Shown: positions 35,700-48,648 of the stretch, in pieces
Position numbering within the stretch: position 1 is the first letter of the stretch
How the letters are laid out: every line of letters begins with the position of its first letter
NCBI RefSeq assembly: GCF_001522545.3
Contig: NC_031769.1
Span: 12,693,090-12,757,089 of the forward strand
Source of the DNA: Parus major
Taxonomy: Eukaryota; Chordata; Aves; Passeriformes; Paridae
Direction of reading: 5' to 3'
Length of the DNA stretch: 64,000 nt
Translations under genes and position numbers: made by a program
The notes under the pieces: model-generated
What the model was told of the DNA's origin: nothing
The model's input: the letters and a program-made list of their open reading frames with translations, nothing else
Database searches by the model: none

Positions 35700-38600
35700 G
35701 TGAATCTTCACAGCACACACACAGCCAAGGAGTCAGCACAGCATAGAAACCCTTTGCTTTACACAGGCACATGCAGCACTGCACACTTGGCATTCCCTGG
35801 GACCCCTGTCCAGCTGTCACTCTGGTGTTGCTGCAGGGAAATACATTTGAAAGCAGCCTGTGCCCAGAACAGCCATCACAGCTATTCTGACAGGAGAGGG
35901 CAAGGCAATCACAGCTCCAGCTTTTGGGCTACAGAGCCTACACACACTGAGGTAAGGGTGCAGTGAATGTTTTCCATCATGAACTGTTCTGTGGGGAGCT
36001 TAAACAATGTGCTCCTGTTCCCCACTGCTCAGCCTCTAACTCATCAGTCCCCAGCAGCAGCAGAGTTGAGTGCAAGGAAAGGAAACTTTCAGCAAACGTG
36101 CCTCACTCTCCCCATCTCTTCCTGCCTTCCATTCTCAGGGAGGAGCTGCATGCACACATGCTCAAATGTACATAAATGCCAATGCATGTGTGTCTAAAAC
36201 AGCCCAGAAGGACACCCAGAGCAGTGAAGTTCAGCTCATTTTTAACTGCTCATACTGACTGACTTCCACACCAGCTCGGTCCTCTTGGATGCCCCAGCCT
36301 GGTGCCTCAGTGCCTCGCACGTGTTGTGTTGTCTCACTGTTCCTCTCCTAATTTAGTAAACCTAAAAAAAGACTGTGTTTTACTGCATACTCTTAAGGAT
36401 TTAGACCATTCTCCCACATTGTTTCAAACAGGGCTCTTTATTCTAAAAGTTTGAATATTCAGAAAAGTCAAATTTCTAAAGGGAACCTGCTTCTAAGAGG
36501 GTGACAAATGGAAAAAGCCCTTCTTCAGACTGGTTCAGCAGCTTCACAGCTGCTCAACCAAGAATTTTGAACACTTCAAGACAGATATGAAGGAAAATGA
36601 AGTAATGGAAAATATATTCTCATTCAGGAGCTCAGGGCCAATTTCTGCAAAAGTATTTAACTTACTAAGTAGTAAAAATACAAAGTGAGTCTACTGGATT
36701 TTCAAAAGCATATTATTAGTATCTGCTTAACTCCCACTGAAATAGGTAGCTACATGAGCACATGACATCATTACTGAAATTTGCTCTGCTGTATCTCAAG
36801 AAAAAAATCTTGTATAAGTGAGATTCCAGCTCTTTTCAAAATTTTGCACATAACATTTGACGCTGAATTTTACACTTAGCTTTCTTTACCGTACCAAATA
36901 CAAAACTGAAGGTTTGGAATGCTTAAGGATCATGTATTTTATGCTGAACCAGGTGATTTCGTGTTTCATTAGTGCTCAACCAAGGAGCTCTTCCCTCAAG
37001 CATGTCCACACCTAGCAATGGTCAGGAAGGCAAAAAGCATGGTGACCTGATATAATGGAAATTGTTTCAATATGAAAAAGGCCTTAGGTAATTGGAAAAG
37101 AGATTTCATAATAAACAGAAGACGGCAAGAAAATCTTTGGGTCACCGTGTTTTAAATTTAATACTTTGTTTCTACATATGAATATTGCTAGAGCTGTGGA
37201 GGACAAATATCCCTGTTTGCACAACAAACATGCACAACAAAAGAGGTTACTGTGTTGGTTCTGGATTTCAGTAAATAAATCTGTCATCTTAGATTTAACA
37301 TACAGCCAGCCACTGTGGATTTAAAATAAGAATTCTTTACACCTTCTTGTATTTCATGGCTGATCATTTTAAGAAACAAACCCTATACTGTTGTCTCTGT
37401 TATTGAACATTGACACTGCTTTTTCTTTCACCTTGGACAGATGCACTGTAACGATGTGGTCATTAAACCAAGCACAGGGGAAAAGGCTGAATGAAAGAAG
37501 GAAGCTGAAAAGAGAAATGGTATTTTCCCCCCTCTAATTCACATACAACTTTAACTTCAGGAACCACTGCAGACAGCATCAAGTGTGGATTTCTTCTCAC
37601 ATGTGAAGAAATGTAATTTTCAAGTCAAATTCATTCCTATGCAGAAGACAGAAAGTACATTCTATTAAATCTCATCTGTGTCTGGAAAATATGGCTTTAA
37701 ATAAATAAAAGCTGTATCCTGTGCATAACAAAATCCTTATTCAGAAGAGTACTTCTATCTAAAAAGAATGTGTACATCTATCATACTGTTTTATAATGAG
37801 AAATTTTGATCTTCAGCTGTGTTTAATGAACAATGAAGGGGAAAATCTAATATTCCTCATAGTTGCTACTCCCAGCTTACTAGACAAAAGAATTATTTGA
37901 TTTCTTGCATCGATATCAGGATGTACAACTTAAGTATGTACATCTGGCCATTTAAAGATAACACAAAATTGAGTTTTTGCACCTCACCTTTATGAGATGC
38001 ACATCACCTTACGGTTTTATAAGATTTATTTTGACCTTAAACTGCTTATAGTCTGTGTACTTAAGTTTTGTGTGGCCTTGTAAAAAGTCATTTAAACAAA
38101 ATTCAGATAGGTTAACCTCCACAACATTAGGAAAAATTACCCCAAATTTTTATTTCAGTATTTGAATTTGCCCTCCACCCCAAACTTTGCTTTACAATAC
38201 AGTCCTACCATGCCAGTTGCCTACAGTTTCCATGGTTTCTGCTTTGCTTTCTTCCAGGAGCCATTTTTAATAATCATTGCTAATGAACTCAACACATACT
38301 GGGCAGTACACAAGGAATTCCCTCATTAAACTGCAATAGTATTCACATTCTATGTATTCTTATCAACCAGGATTTTTTGTTTTAAAGAGAAAAGCATCAT
38401 AAAATCTCAGTTCTTAGTGGAATTAATAGTTCAATACACAACTCTCATTCATTCCTTTGAAAATTTTTACCACTGCGTCAAAAGGGTAACATGGATCCTG
38501 AAGGATTTATTCTGATGTTTTAGAGAGCAAAGGAAAACAGGAATGATCGAGAGTGGATTTCCCCACAGGACCCATCCCCAAGGCAAGCTGGGAACACACA

Positions 38601-39277
38601 GCTCTGCTCCCTACCCTGGAGCAGCTCCCAGTGCTGTCCAGAGGCAAAGAAATCCCCACAATGGATAAATGCACTGGAAACGTCCTACTGGGGTCAAAGC
38701 AGAGAGCACTAAGATTCTGCTAGGAAGGTAACCCACAGCAGAAATGGGGAGGAACACCAATTCAGGTCCTGTTTGTTTTAAAATGATAGTTTGACAGTCT
38801 ATTTTCCATGAAAGAACAGGAATTACTGATTATGCTCCATTTACTTACCCATCCCTTGCACAGCAATTCAGCCTCTCTGTTCACTGTGCCCAGCACAAAC
38901 ACAGAATAAACCATCTCCCATTTCTACACTTGCTCTCCTCAAGCTTTCTTCCAAAGGTAGTTCCCCCTCAGAACTGAGAAATATCTCCAAGCTTTGCCTC
39001 AGCAAAACCTTTTACCTAGATGAAGCGATTTTGTCACTCCAAGACATTGCATAGCCTCCTCTGAAAATTCTTTCAGTACCAGTAACAGAAATTAAATTTT
39101 ATTACTATGGCAAGGCACAAACACAGCACAAAAAGTCAAAACAGGGCCATTAGCTCAACCTTTCTGCCTCCTCTGCATTATGACAGATACTTTGCCATTT
39201 CAATCTAATCTACAAAATTGTTACCAATTACTGTGTTCCTGACACTATTAAAAATTGCATTAGTTCTTTTAACTGGT

Positions 39278-39470
39278 GTGGTGGGTTGAGAGCTGGCAAA
39301 CCCGACAACTGGCCACAGATATTTATGGATATATTCCCTTGTGACCTGTACTGTGCCTCTAACTGCTGTTACTATTTCAGTTTCTCCTCTTTTTTCCCCC
39401 ACATTTTTTACATTTTGCTGCTTTCTCTTTTGACTGCCTTCACTTCCCTTCCCAGGGAAAAAAATATATA
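39278..39470 (+). mobile_element. Possible decayed LTR start
   Basis: TGTGGTGGGTTGA at 39278 resembles the opening of LTRs common in songbird genomes, but the sequence after it does not clearly follow any family I can recall and no second LTR or internal region is seen. The right boundary is arbitrary. Confidence 0.15.
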
Positions 39471-40260
39471 CAGGCCATCCAAGAACTCTTAGGAAACACC
39501 TCAAAGAACAGTTGTTTTAGTGCATTAACCCACAAAATTTGCCAATGATGTTTTCATTTCTGGGGAATCAATCCAATGGATCACCAAACAGAATCATGGT
39601 ATATGATATACCTGCATTCCTGAAAAAATCGTATTCTTTTATGTACACAACAAAGGAAGTTATGTCGTATTTATGTGTGTATAAGATGACTGACCTTTCT
39701 TTCAATGGCCACATTCGTTTATATGCAAAAATACAGACCTTAGAAGGTCTTACATCTTTGCAATTTAGTGTTTCAGGACATTTTTAAACTTCATTCCCCC
39801 ACAGTAATAATGTGGTTTCTCACATAGAAAGAGTCAGGAGGACAAAGTTTTTCACTTTAATGTTACAGCTACTCATGTATGGACTAATTCTCCCTCTAGA
39901 GCTTTGTGGCAGAATCCCTCAAACCCCTGTTTCTGATCTGCAGGGATTCCTGTCCCAGGTTGTGATGCTCAGATAGGCAAAAGTAATTTTCAGTTCAAGT
40001 AATGTGGCCCCCTACCATTCCTTCCTGCCTTCAGCAATTCTGTGATTCATCCCTCAGGTTTAGAGGGTTCAACTCATTTAATGTTGATAAAGTAATCCAA
40101 AGTCCCTCAGGTGAGCTCAGTGTTTCAGCTCTGCCTCCACTCTCAGGGCAGCTGTTACACAAGTGTAAATGATGAGACTTTCATCTTGCCTGGCCACTCA
40201 TTTAATGCACAAACCTCACTAAATACACAGCTAAAGTATGTCCAGATAAACCAAAGGTGA

Positions 40261-40376
40261 GGCTGGAAGGGACCCTGAGCAGCCTGGTCTAGTGGAAGGT
40301 GTCCCTGCCTGTGGCAGGGGGTTGGAGCGAGATGATCTTTAAGGTTTCCTTCTGACCCAAACCATTCTGTGATGCC
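40261..40376 (+). mobile_element. CR1 LINE 3' end, + orientation
   Basis: The text GAGCAGCCTGGTCTAGTGGA, AGGTGTCCCTGCC, GATGATCTTTAAGGT and CCAAACCATTCTGTGAT is the classic avian CR1 3' end. It is about 115 bases, 5'-truncated and moderately diverged. Confidence 0.9.
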
Positions 40377-43300
40377 TAGCAATTATCTGTGTAGTCTAAC
40401 ACCAACAGAGGTGTTGCTGCTAATGCAAATGCCATGCATTGGAGCAGGGAGCAGGCCCAGCTAGGTGTGCTTAAAAGTGCCAGGAGCTCTGTCCAGCAGG
40501 CAGATCCTGAGACACCGGCACTGCCCACAGTGTGCAGCACAGGAGGAGGCCAGGCAAGATGCAGACACTGATGCATGGAGATCCATGCAGGGAAAAAGAG
40601 CTGCAAATCTGTGTTAGGAGAGAGATGCACTGGGGCTGCCCATTCATACAGAACCAATTTCACTTAACTGTGTCCCATACATATACACTTGATAACACAA
40701 ATCAGTGCAGACCCACTACTGAATCTGATCTTTTCAATGCCCAGAGTGGCTGCTCAGGCTTGTGGCCCCAAGGCTGAGGGTAAGGAACTTGTGGGGTGGG
40801 AAGCCTGAGTTCCTCACCTACATCCTCAGTCTTGTGCTAACTTGGCTTAAGGGCACTCTTCCACTGCCCCAAGAGATCCTCTTCCCCCACCCTCCTGTAT
40901 CACCCACCATTTCATATTGCATTTCAGCCTGATTTCCCTGGGAATGCAACCTCAGGGTTGATGGGGCTGGGGCTTTCTGTTCAAATCCTGAGAAATCCTG
41001 CATTCAGGAGAATACAGGACATTCAGCAACAGATGCTGAAACCGTTTCTGGGGACACTTTATCAAGAAAAGCTGAGGGAAATAGACACTAGAGTCTTCTC
41101 TAATTTTTTTCTCTAATTGCTAGAAATCAAAGCTACAGTTTTCTTTTGTTCTCTGTACCCCCAATCCTCTGAAGCTCTCAGTTTATACTGAAAGTATTAG
41201 AAATTCATAACATTTCTTACAAATTTTGGAAAATGGGTAAAAGTTCATTGTTCATGCAACAGGATGACAGGGACAGGGAAAAAAACTGCAATCCAGTATC
41301 ACTGAATTTACCTATTCTTAGTAAGTCACAGATAAATGCATTCCTCAGGGGGCAAACAACAGGTTCAAATGACATTTTAAATAATTGCTTTTTCTATTAG
41401 CAACTGCCATAGAAATTCCTTATCTAATGCAATTAAAACCAAAAATAAATGCTCACATGCATACTCATATTGAGTTGTCAAGGAAAAGCTCAAGTCTGAA
41501 AATATAAAAAAAAATCTGAAATGGAAAAATCAAGATGCTGATTTGCTATACATTTCAGAGAAAACTTAAAACTGCTTGTCCTGGTTCCTTTTTCTAAGAG
41601 AAAACTATTTTAGAAAAGGTTAAGGGAAAATGTCACAGCTGGGAATCAGATATCTGAGCACACAGTTTCAGCTAACACATGGTTCAGCTATTTGCACACT
41701 TTAAGGGGCAGAACAACTTTGTTCTGCCACATGCCAGCAAAACAGAGCAGAACAAAAAAAGCCTTTCTGATGCACCACAATGACAGGCCACCACAAAAAA
41801 GCAACGATTTCATAGTCTAGACTTCTCCCAGGTCAGAAACACTGACAATGTTCTCACTGAGATTCATGATTAGATGGGGAAGCAGGAGAATCAGGCCAGT
41901 CCTTTGATCACTGAGGCTTGGTGCCAGGGTGACATGACCACAATTTCTCTAGATGAAGTCACTACTGTTGCTCTATGCTTTGTAGTATTTATTTCTGTTC
42001 AGCTGAAGGAACCATTGATCCAAAGCCTTAAATCAGGCAGATCTGGAAGATCACCTTACCCAACAGCATTCAAAATGATCAAGATACACCCAACTATTTT
42101 CCTAGGTTACAAGAATCATTCCTCTAGTTTCAGAGGACAGAATAGGTGCCCCATAAAGCACTGATAGAGAACACACTCAGACTGTGGACTCATTCCTATG
42201 GCAGAGTGTAAGGTATTTACCTATTGGCACTAATAAGTTACATATTTAATGTTAAAAATGTTGGTGAATTTACACATTTGAACCATTCTTACTTATGTGC
42301 AATGTAACAATGTAAGTTGGAAGATAATTTTCCATCTCTTTTCAAAACTCTGCTGTTCAAAACTACTGTAACTACAAAGGACTTGGGGTTGGGCTGGTTT
42401 CACTGGGGGATGGGGGGTGGGAGATTGTTCTCTGCAATTCTTCTCAGCTTCCCAATCTGTGACTTCAGAAGTGGGACTGACACGTTCTGAGAGTTGTCAC
42501 AAGCAGGAGACTCTACTTAATGCTCATACTGATGAGGCCCCACAGCAGCACCAGGTTAACTCCTGCAACTTTTGTACTTAACAGGAACTCTTACTACTTT
42601 TTAAACTTTTTTTTTTGTAAAGTCCCTTCAAGTATTACTGATTATATTCTAATACTTAACAATGTGTACTAAGCTCTTGCCTACACAGGATGATTTTTAC
42701 TGGAAGGCCACAAAAGCAAAAGGATGTTGTTATGGAAGTAAGGTGACCAACAATATTTCCAAACACTGAAACTGTGTACCAATACCAAGATAGTTCTGCT
42801 ATTCTAATGCTTGATGTTCAAGATTATTTGGTGTATGTATTTTACATGCTCTTCTGTACCATGTTGCTCAGTACAGCCTGTTCTTCCTTCTCCCCAGATC
42901 TATGACAAAATAATCTATGTATCCTGTCCCACTGAATAATCCCTTAGACTCTGCCCAAGAGATTTAACACCATCACTCTTCTCGAAGTATCATCAATGCC
43001 TTTTGGTACTGACAGCATAGAAGGTACAAATACATTTCCCTATCTTTATTTCCTGGATTATTTTTAAAATATACACACTTAATTGTGCCTCATAGCTTTT
43101 CTAGCACACCAATCCCCATCTTTTTGGACTCTCCTTTTTCTACAGCAAAATGCCTCACTTGCCTGAAATACGTGACTGCAGGATGATCTGAATTGTTTAA
43201 ATATAAGGTAGCAAGGGTATCACAGCTGCAGTTCCCAAGATACTGTTTCCACGGAGAATAATTTATATTAACATCTAAAATACAGGGTCATGAAAACGCA

Positions 43301-43523
43301 GAACAAGTGAAGCAAGAAAACCTACAGCTAAGAGAAGAATTAGCTCTATACTTAAGTGTGATGTGGAAACTCTAACATGAAGGTGATGTCTTATTCTAAT
43401 GCCTGTTTAGAGAAGCCTTCATGTCACATGAGTAAGTCTTCATCTGCTTTTTGAGGATTCACTTCACTGGCAGTGAATTCAAGGGGGTGGCAGTGCTAGT
43501 TCCAGAGATTCTCCAGCATCTAA

Positions 43524-43577
43524 GTTTTACTGCATTATTTAGTTTTACTGCATTAGTTAGTTTCACTGCATAATTAC
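43524..43577. repeat. Three tandem 18-bp units
   Basis: The unit AGTTTTACTGCATTATTT is repeated three times (43524, 43542, 43560), with a few substitutions in the second and third copies. Confidence 0.9.
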
Positions 43578-43781
43578 CACAGCACCCCCATCTGTCAGAG
43601 GTGCAAGGAAAAAAAATCTGAAATTAAATCAGGTACATTTAGTAAATCATGTAAGTACGTCGGGAAATGGTATTTTACAAAATACAATTTCTGATATTTT
43701 GTTATTTGCTGCTCTCCATCTGCAGAGACCATTGACATCTTGAGCTTTACAAACTCTTAACAGAGATTCTGGACAACTCAC

Positions 43782-43880
43782 AGGTATACAGCCACATTTC
43801 ACCACACCAAGAAGCTTGCTTAGCATATCTTCACCAAACAATATATCCAGGTGTAACAGCTGAAATCTCGACTGATAATA
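43782..43880 (-). other. Unassigned internal-exon-like open segment
   Basis: On the - strand, acceptor GTGTTTCAG and donor CCT|GTGAGT bound 99 bases with no stop (33 codons, phase 0 at both ends). The peptide contains QLLHLDILFGEDMLSKLLG. It lies 4.6 kb past the CCNY stop codon. No family is recognised, and the frame stays open after the donor. It may be a pseudo-exon. Confidence 0.2.
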
Positions 43881-44106
43881 CTGAAACACATTACACATGG
43901 TGTAAAGGGCATGAAAAAACAACTTTTTTCACACCAAATTGCATCAGACCAGCTATTCTAGAAAGAACACAAGAAATACAGTCTATTTGTCTGGCTCTAT
44001 CACCTGCATTTCTCCAATCTGCCATCTTGTTGCTTCTCTCTTTAGTGGGAAGAGCCCAGTTATACAGGCCACGCAACAAACTTGAGCCTGGGGTTTTTTT
44101 GGCTAC

Positions 44107-44260
44107 AATCATAGAAAAGCTTGATTTGGAAGGGGCCTTAAAGATAATTTAGTTCCAATTCTCCTGCCATGAACACTTCCAGAGGTGGGGAACCCCAGCT
44201 TGTCTCAGCAGCCTGTTCCAGTGCCTCAATGCTCTCAATGCATTCAGTCCTTTTCAAGCT
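44107..44260 (-). mobile_element. CR1 LINE 3' fragment, - orientation
   Basis: It starts CAATCATAGAAAAGCTTGAT and continues GGAAGGGGCCTTAAAGAT, CTCCTGCCATGAACACTTCC and CAGCCTGTTCCAGTGCCTCA, all recognisable reverse-complement CR1 text. The end is approximate. Confidence 0.85.
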
Positions 44261-47200
44261 GTGGTCCTGCAACTCACCAGTTACTTTTCATGGATTCTTT
44301 TAAGATTCAGAAAAGCAGGTTTATACACAGTATGAAAAGACCCTTTTCAGCATCATAATCTACATCTGCTACCACTATTGTTTTCCTTATGAGCTTTTCT
44401 TCTAAATCTTGTTTCCTTTTCTAAAGCACTTCCACAGAACAGTGGTCACTACATATTTGCCATCATTACCTCAGTTTATGCAGCTCAGTTTCACCAGTTC
44501 TGTATTTTCCTCAAGATGGAGCTCAATTGACAAGAAGATGAAAACAGCAGAAAGACACTTACTGCATTTTGTGTGTAGATACATTTCCAGGTACATCTAG
44601 GGACACTCATAGGTATGTTTGTGTTTATAGTTAAGCTGATTTCTCAGAACCCATTAGAGACACTAAGTGGGAGCTTCACTGCAGAGTAGGCAAATGTTGT
44701 CAACAACTGCCAATTCAAGTAAAAAAAAAGTTCTGATTACAGAAAATGTGTTTTACACAGAAGTGAGAAAAGTGCTAAAAGCTAGGCTGAGTGGACTCCA
44801 CATGAAGAGCAAGAAGAAGCAGAGAGCAGAATGAGTCTGGAGTGGATGTGCAGCACTTTGGTTGGGAGTTTAAACACATCACTGGGAAATGAAATGCTCA
44901 TTACCAACTAAGGACAACTGTAAATAATTTGTTGCTTCAGGTGTTAAGATTTTGGGGTTTTTTTCTGCTCTTTCAGTTCCTCTATCCTCTCCCACATATT
45001 GCTATTTTTATATATAGCCAACACCACCAGATGTCATTTTGTCATCTGCCACCATTACACCATTGCCCTTTTCTGATGAGGCTTTTGTTACTTCTAATCT
45101 TTATACTATAGCTAAGGTTTCTGGCATTAGGGGAGCTGGGGAGAAAGGTGTTAAAACACAGAGTCTTAGTTCAGACTCCATAAATGTAAACAGCAATTAT
45201 GCAATATATGTTAATTTTTCTCTCTCTCTAAGAAAAATCCCAAAATCCTTAACAAAACAAAATCATTACCCTGCTGTAGGACAGGACTTTGTATATTTTT
45301 AGCAATAGAAAACATGCATCATTTGAAGAGCTAACTGAGTTTGTGGAAGGTGAAAAAAGGTGATTTGAGCAATTTGTTTTTGCACTTTATCCCATAACTC
45401 CAGTGAACTCAGTCCCACATGACAGTGTCTATAAGAATGAAATATGTCAAATAATGAACTACAAACAGCAAATCAAATATAAAGAGGTCTGCAGGTGGAA
45501 AGAGGAATTACGGAAACAACTCTGGGCTGCATACAGATGAACGATTAGAAACTTTACTTTGTAAAGTAAAGCCTTTTTCAAATATTGATCCAATTATCAA
45601 TGCATAAATGACCAAACAAGTGGCCCACTGGCTCAACATACAAAAATAATTCATTAAGACAATGATACTTGAAGGGACAGGTTTATTATATCTCCTACAC
45701 CTTTTCAGTTCTGAGCCGGTGACCAAAGCAATAATGAAAACCTTAATCCAAAAAACATTTACAGCAAAACACAATGTCTTTGTGCTGTTAATTAAAATGT
45801 TATATGGTTCTCCTCCCTTCTTACATCTCCGGTGATTCTCTAACTTTGCAATGGTATTTTCCATACAGTAATGCTGAAAAAACTACAGTAAACACAACAT
45901 AATCCTAAATAATAATTCATTTTTAATTACCAGGTATAGAATACCTTGCAAACAAAAGACACTTTTCAGGTTTACTGACAGATACTGTATTTTTTGGCAA
46001 CCCTGGAACAGACCAGAAGAAAAAGCAAAGAATTATTCTATAACCATGAGGGAAAGAAATATCCATCCAAATGTAGAGGATTCATATGGTAAAACTAAAG
46101 AAAAAATCCACACTTACAGCAGATTTTTTTTTTAATTCTTAGTGCAAGAAACATAACCAAGTTAATCACAGAATCAGTACTAATTAAGAATATGGAAAAT
46201 TCTCCTATACAGAGGTAGAGTCCAGTGCACAAGGCTAAAACGATATTCAATAGTCTAAACAAGACTGAGCCAGGTTTTACGGAATCCACTTTTTAAAGTA
46301 TCAGACTGTATGTACATACATACAATAAATAGACTATACAATCTTTAAAGTAGTTTAATAAACTTCACAAAAATTATAGTAGATGCATTGATATCTTTAC
46401 ATAATCCAAAGTTCATATCTCTATCACCCAGAAATGGATAAAACAAATATTCCTGATATCAAGTTAAATGGAAAATAGTTTAGCAAAGTGTTGATAAATC
46501 AAAATATTTTACATATTTTAAAGCCTAAATTTATGCTTATAAAGGATGAATTTCAAATGCTCTGAAAATGTTCCTTTTGATACTATCTGCAAAGAGGTTT
46601 CAAATGCTGTAATTTGTTATAAACACTTGCCTTACATTCCATGTTCAAGGGAAAAATGGACTTGGATACTCACAGTTCTGATGCATTGGCACAACAAGAA
46701 GTGATGAGAATAATTTTAAAGGCCCAAAGAACATCAGGAGAATTTATGGACAAAGCCTTCATGTCTCAAACTAAACAAATCACACTGGAAAGTTAACAGG
46801 AAACTGTTTGGTTTCACTGCTTCAATCCTGTCGGTGCCTCCCTGCCTGGAGGCCCTGGAATCACTCTGGGAGTCAAGTGTGCATCCCTGGGCCCCCAGGC
46901 TGCTAAAAGCCCATAGGGCTTAACCAAACAAACACAGAATCTTTGTGGGTTACAACAGTAGTGCACAAATCAGGGACATCTGCTGCCATTCCCTTCAGTG
47001 ATAGCTGCAAGGACAGATTTCAGGGAACTGAGAATTTTCAGCTGGATCTTTCTAAACTGTGCAAAAAAAAACCAAAACAAACAACTGTAGGGGAAAAAAA
47101 AAATCACCCTGCGGTGTTATGAAGCAAATATGCTTATACTGACAAGTTATTTTGTATAAAAGGTTCTTACAATGCCAAGGGGGCAACAGCCGCAGTAAGA

Positions 47201-47403
47201 GAGAAAAAATAACAACAGAGGAGTTTAATAGTCCGAGTTGGAAATCATATTCACAGTTCAGTTACTTTTAATTTCTATAAGCACCTACACTGAAAAACAT
47301 GAGGGTTTATATCTTAGCTTCCAAATCAAATCTCCTTGTGACAGATACCTTGTTAAGATTTCCATTCTGCTCTTCTACAGGCCTTCTCATTGGAACAATT
47401 TTT

Positions 47404-47419
47404 TTTATTATTTTTTATT
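47404..47419 (-). terminator. CCNY: Candidate CCNY polyadenylation signals (distal)
   Basis: Two overlapping-context TTTATT copies (47404-47409 and 47414-47419; AATAAA on -) would give a 3' UTR of about 1.1 kb. This is a T-rich stretch, so chance matches are likely; other candidates are at 47936 and 48219. Confidence 0.3.
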
Positions 47420-47935
47420 TTATACAAACAGACTCACTTTGATTTAAAGTAAACATATAAAAATTGCGAATATTGCTTGCAACAATGGACCTGGGAGTGA
47501 AGGAATGAACTTGTCAGGCCATACAAAAAAAAAAAAATCTCCTTCAAAATGGATGAATTCTGCTAAACTTCTAATGCTATGAAAATCTGCAAGAAGGATC
47601 ACAAGATCTGTTGCAAATTTCAGAGATTTGGCCCAAGTCTTATCATCATCATCTCAAGACTTTAACAACTGTATCTTTATACTATGGAAAAATAAACTAT
47701 TCCAAGAACTCAGGAAGGCACACTCACCCAAGTATACTATAAATAAAACACATCATGAAATTACGAAGATTTTCTGATCCCTGTACACACTTTTGGTTCA
47801 GCACTATGGTCAAGTTCTCTCTTTCAAAATACAATAAAAGGCATACAAGAAATGTAACATATGCATAATAATTAAGAAGAATAATGTTAATAAGACAGGT
47901 TACAGAGAAAAGTGCAGCGAAAAAACCCAACGCTA

Positions 47936-47941
47936 TTTATT
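47936..47941 (-). terminator. CCNY: Candidate CCNY polyadenylation signal (proximal)
   Basis: TTTATT on + reads as AATAAA on -, about 590 bases after the CCNY stop codon and in less biased sequence than the neighbouring candidates. Cyclin Y transcripts usually have long 3' UTRs, so this may be only one of several sites. Confidence 0.3.
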
Positions 47942-48531
47942 CAGGGGCTTGTGCTACTGTAAATACAGACTTTGTATTTCCTGCTGTGCAAGGGGAAGAA
48001 TTTATCCTGGGAAGCAGCAATGAGGAATGCAAAATAAACCAACAACAGCAACAACAAAAAAGGGTATTAAGAGAAACCTTTAAGATGGAACTCTCCCAAT
48101 GTCATTCCTCTAGTGCACAGTCATCTGACTACATGTTTTTTTTTCATGCTGCCATTTCCCTTCATGAGTACAGAATAATAGAAAATGGCACAGTTCTTAA
48201 ATATTTTTCTGCCTCTACTTTATTTTTTTTTTGTTTCTTCTTCCAAGCACCTGATTTTCTGTTTCCTCATAATAGTGTAAAGCTGTTGGTGGAAGTGAGA
48301 AAATAATTGTTGCCAATCTTCTCTCCTGATCACCGATTTCTCCATTTCTCCTTCGTTAGGTATTTCACTCGTGTGCTACACAATGGGGAGGCACTGTAAA
48401 GGCAGCTTGACAGATTTAAAAATAAAAAAAAACAAAAGTCTTTTTTTTCTTTATCCCCCCGCCCCCAGCCCACTCTGAAAAAAATGGATGGATGAAACAG
48501 TTCGTCCGTAGGAATATTCCAGTCTCCTCTG

Positions 48532-48648
48532 TTAGGAGATAATTGCAGGGGACCATCTAACCACAGTCAGATTGTCAGCACTGACCGAGCGTTTCTTTGC
48601 AGCTTTCCTGAAGTCCTTGTATTTATCTTCACATAGGCGAGAAATGGC
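48532..48648 (-). CDS. CCNY: Cyclin Y, last coding exon
   Basis: Cyclin Y is a membrane-anchored (N-myristoylated) cyclin that activates CDK14/CDK16, among other roles priming LRP6 for Wnt signalling. This exon follows acceptor TTTCAG and encodes the last 38 residues: [24 protein letters not shown] and RWSPAIIS, then TAA. The C-terminal tail carries the phosphorylatable RSxSAD region known for 14-3-3 binding in cyclin Y. Substitutions against human sit in the basic stretch (KDFRKAAKK) and just before RWSP. The phase is 0 at its start, matching the previous exon's end after Glu. Confidence 0.97.
   Translation of the reverse strand, partial: AISRLCEDKYKDFRKAAKKRSVSADNLTVVRWSPAIIS

Larger units (their letters stand above)
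31809..43500. other. Gene-poor stretch upstream of GJD4 and beyond the CCNY 3' end
   Basis: No confident gene. It contains CA microsatellites, a CR1 fragment (40261-40376), an LTR-like start (39278) and one unassigned exon-like segment on - (34944-35160). The GJD4 promoter must lie at its left end, but I see no clear TATA box or CpG island there. Confidence 0.6.

Noticed and set aside
45508..45864. 118-codon frame on - with hydrophobic stretches
   Set aside because: It is AT-rich, so Ile/Val/Phe/Leu codons are expected; no start context or homology. It may lie near the CCNY 3' UTR but is not supported as coding.
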